From Zerene cesonia (Eukaryota; Arthropoda; Insecta; Lepidoptera; Pieridae): DNA of 64,000 nt. A model generated the notes under the pieces. It worked only from the letters and a program-made list of their open reading frames with translations. It had not been told where the DNA came from and did not search any database. Location of the stretch: NCBI RefSeq assembly GCF_012273895.1, contig NC_052116.1, positions 1,860,001 through 1,924,000 of the forward strand. The letters run 5' to 3'. Every line of letters starts with the position of its first letter. The stretch's first letter is position 1. The position numbers were made by a program, and so were the translations under genes. Below, piece after piece: positions 58,804 to 64,000 of the stretch.

Positions 58804-61004
58804 AAATACGCTCTTCTTACGAGCAAATTTTAAAAACAAATAAATAACTTCTCGGTGTCAAAGCTAGCGGTAAATTTTTCGGGAATACTATGGTAGTGAA
58901 ATCGTTACTGGATTCATACTACTTTTTCTTATATAATAAAGAGTTAAGTGCGAAATTACGTGTAAGTATGTCATAGTGTTGGCGAGAGGATTGTATCCGA
59001 TTGTCAGTATCTCCGTACGGCCATATTGAATCGAAACCGATTGATACAAATGATCCAAGCCATTTTGTGTTAAACGTTGTCTATGGGAAACATACTTTAC
59101 AATTATTTCAAATTGATTAATTATACTGAGTTATCTTGAAATAGACAACAAAAAACCTAGCAATGTACATATCGCGACAGCTCCGCAATCCTTCAGCTCA
59201 GTGAATTTTTAAAAAAACAATGGTACAAATAACCGTGAATTAATGCAACTGTAGATAAATAGTTTTATAATGCTTACACTAAGTTAGTGCCTACACCTTG
59301 GCCTACAATTGTACTCCGTCAGAATAAATGCTAGAAATCTTTCATACGTAATTCTATTTAGTGTATTGAAAATTTTAAATTTGCCAAATGTGCGTTAAGA
59401 TCTACGCACACAGACGCATCTTCCATCTGTTATTTGTTTGTATGTGGAGAGATGCGGTCCGAATGTTTAGACTTAGACTAATTGATCGCCATACTACATA
59501 TTATATACATTTCTTCATTAAAAATTTCGCATGGAACTTTTTTAATATCAAACTCATATTCTTAGGACTATACATTTCCACGTAATTTGTTACTTTATGA
59601 AAAAAAAACAGTGCAGTTTAGAAAGGGAAAACAATTCATAATTACTTTTTAATACTTAAAGCACCTTTTTCAATAAATTTATAGTAGAGAGATTCTTTTA
59701 CATAACATTTAAAAAATCCGATATTTTTATTAATGTTGTTCTCATTTTAACGACAAATATTGTATTGGATATACGAGATATAAATAGCACCAGTGTGAGT
59801 TGACGCTTTCATCTATTAAATATTTAGTTGAAACTAATTTCTATTAATACTAATTTTATTTTAAATATAACTTTTCCTTTTTTATATTTTTCCATTTCAT
59901 ATAATCACAATGTTTTAAACATCTTACATCGATTCTGTTGAAAATTACACACAATAAATATTCCAGAACTTATTTTCTTATTGTTTTAAATAATTAATAA
60001 TTAGTTTTTTATATCGCATGTATAAACAACTAATCAACTATTTATTTTCCATTGTTAAATAATGTTTTGGTTCCGGGCCCACGTATATGTCGTTAAAAAG
60101 AGAGAGAACAGAATCTCTTATGGTTGGCGATCAAGTCTTACTCAACTCTTTCATACCGCCATAGACACTCGCACAAACCTCTTTACGTCGCACACAAAAT
60201 AGAAACGGATCGCCTTAATGTTGAATCTCATAGTGATATTAGTTCGGGCCGCAGCTCTGGGCGTCGAGTTCGAGCCAACCGTTAGTTAAGTGTAACTTTA
60301 TATTAGTTAAGTGTGTGTTAGTCTCGAGTGAGTGCCAGCGTTGTATGCGCGTCGATGACACACAACCGTGGAACGATTAACCTCTTTTTTTTTAGTTCGT
60401 AAAAATCTCGTGTAGTGTCATCGATGGTGTGTGTGTGCGCGTGCGTGCGTGCGTGCGTACACGCGATACGTCCAAGTGTGAACCTGATGTGCAATCCTTC
60501 TCATTTCCATATCGATTTATTGTAAACGCGTTTTAGTTTTACGTGTAAATATAATTTAAAAGTTTATTATTGATTGATTATTTTTTTTATTATGGAAATT
60601 TATTGATACATGTTTATTGTTCTTTTACAAACTAGAATGTTTCGTTAATGTACAGATGTAAATAAGCGATGTTCATTTTGTTGCAATTACAATTAGGATA
60701 GCCGCTTGATATAAGAACGGAAAGTAGCGTCGAATGTATTGTGTAAGTTACGACTCTATCAGTGTAATTAGATTTTATAAATATTATTATACGATTAGAA
60801 ATCTCAGCGATTCGATGGTTTTGTTTAGAATCACATTTACATTTAATTAGTGATTATTTGAATGAATTGTCCAGTAATTATGGTATTTATTGTTTGTAAG
60901 TTGTTAATTTGTATGAGTTGGCAGTATTTAGTAGATGAACGCATCGGATGTCTTTTCATATTGTGACTTGTCGAGTCTTTTAAAGTATTTATATGGAAAA
61001 TAAA
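58804..61004 (+). other. Probable LMTK 3' UTR (up to about 2.2 kb)
   Basis: AT-rich, no repeat-family copies and no gene seen. Early AATAAA near 58845 and 58935 and a late AATAAA at 60999-61004 are candidate poly(A) signals. A (GT/GC)n run lies at about 60427-60461. The late signal lies only about 24 bp from a minus-strand AATAAA (61028-61033), which may end WDR13. Confidence 0.45.
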
Positions 61005-61027
61005 TAATTAAATATGAATATAAGACT

Positions 61028-62200
61028 TTTATTTCATAATTTGTCTTATAAAATGTTATTACACAAGGAATAAGGATTAAGAATATATTATTGCATTCAT
61101 TTGTTTTCAAAACTACAATTCAATAATAGTTACAAGAAAAATGGAAAGGATAAGGTGTTTGCGTAAACCTGCAATATAGGTCGTCTGATAGAATAAATGA
61201 ATAGTAAAAAAACATAATTTTGCATATAAATAATTTATGAAGGATAATAATGTAGATTTTAAGATCATTTAGTTTTCATTTGTGAGCAGCTATAGACATG
61301 GATTATGGACATCTGAAGTTAGTTTCTTTACACATTTAACACCACCTCCTATCTAACAATCACAGATAACACTATACTCTATTAGTACTAACAATATTTT
61401 TCTTAACTTCAAAAACAAATGAAAGAAAATCCATTTTAATTGGACTTATATCTTTCGGAAATCTTTAAATGTAAGAAACATTTCAATCAAATCTTTAAAA
61501 AAATAATAATATCAAGAGTGCTTTCCACCCTTCAGGGTGGTATTTTGGATTTCCACTCTGTATATTAAGTTAGAAGACTTTTATTTCAAATAATCTGTCA
61601 GTTAAACTATGTTTTGAAATAACTCACACCAGGAATGTTATTCAAAGTTTAACATTAACAATGGTAAACTTGCTTAAGAACTAAAACTAAACCTTGTCAA
61701 TTCGTTCAAATTCAATACTTAGTCTTATAATAAAAAAAAAACTTTTGAACAATATTTAAATACACAGTTAAAATTCAATATTTTTACAAAAATTATTCAA
61801 TAACAAAATTCAAATACCAATACAACAAAAACATACATTTAAAACTAAATTACATCGAAGTCTTATATTATTAATATAAATAAATTCGAGTTCGTTAATA
61901 TTCTAGGAAAATGCAAACCTTTGATCCTAATCGTAACGCTGCGTTACGAGAGATAAAACGAAGTTTATTTATTTGTTTACTCTTTCTATTAAATTAGATT
62001 TTCACAGTCACTTTATTCCATCACTTTCATTAATAAAATTTAATACGAGTAAATATAACATATACCGATGATTAAAAAAACAACATGCAAGAATTCTCAA
62101 TTAAAAAAAAAAACAAAAATAAAAAAAAGGACTTGGGCCTATTCACTGTTACTATATGGGCGATTTTTTATTTTTGGAACTAATATGGTACGAGTGTGGA
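61028..62200 (-). other. Probable WDR13 3' UTR
   Basis: AT-rich, non-coding on both strands. Minus-strand AATAAA lies at 61964-61969 and at 61028-61033. The true end cannot be fixed from sequence alone. Confidence 0.4.
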
Positions 62201-63796
<1,596 letters not shown>

Positions 63797-64000
63797 CTGT
63801 ATAATTAGATTTTATTATATTAAATAGATCATAAAATATCGTTTTATTATAATAAATAATATTATTATACAGGGTATTATATTCACCTACCGATATTTAA
63901 TAGATTTACGACAAAAGATACACGAGTAAAGCTTTATTTATTATATGTAATGTTGTATTGTATTGTAAATGCTGTATTTTTTATAATTGAACTAGCTGCA

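Overview
This window looks like nuclear DNA of an insect, most likely a moth or butterfly (Lepidoptera). It is AT-rich, the genes are split into many short exons with GT-AG introns, and the introns are full of short interspersed repeats of lepidopteran type. One (TTAGG)n run, the insect telomere unit, is present. No prokaryotic operon, CRISPR array or intact virus was seen. Every gene model here was assembled by hand from splice signals, reading-frame phase and family motifs, so exon edges are predictions. Three runs of exactly 1000 N (872-1871, 48161-49160, 57656-58655) are assembly gaps of unknown true size.

Layout, left to right. (1) 58-2065 (+): proteasome ubiquitin receptor Rpn10/PSMD4, interrupted by a gap. 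(2) 2168-11025 (-): an unrecognised basic Ser/Pro-rich protein of about 440 aa in 14 exons; all 13 introns are phase 1. Its 3' end converges on Rpn10. (3) 11465-21091 (-): long-form tRNase Z (ELAC2/RNaseZ), 15 exons, about 975 aa, with all expected metallo-beta-lactamase motifs. (4) 21830-58803 (+): a 37-kb lemur-tail-kinase (LMTK/AATYK) gene of at least 2,760 aa, head to head with RNaseZ. It has a signal peptide, one membrane segment, a kinase domain that appears catalytically dead, and two giant disordered exons of 3.6 and 2.3 kb. Its second intron is 16 kb. (5) 62201-63796 (-): the C-terminal exons of the WD40 protein WDR13, continuing past the right edge and converging on LMTK.

The genes are unrelated in function (protein degradation, tRNA 3' processing, membrane-anchored kinase-like scaffold, WD40 protein). 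They share only compact convergent or divergent borders. The non-coding remainder is mostly introns holding at least seven copies of one short repeat, tRNA-derived SINEs, LINE 3' tails and several fold-back elements.

The points most worth a second look are the predicted pseudokinase, a decayed tandem copy of its exon 6, the fully symmetric exon architecture of the unknown gene, a 494-bp fold-back hairpin inside an intron of that gene, and a perfect 38-bp palindrome fused to TTAGG repeats.
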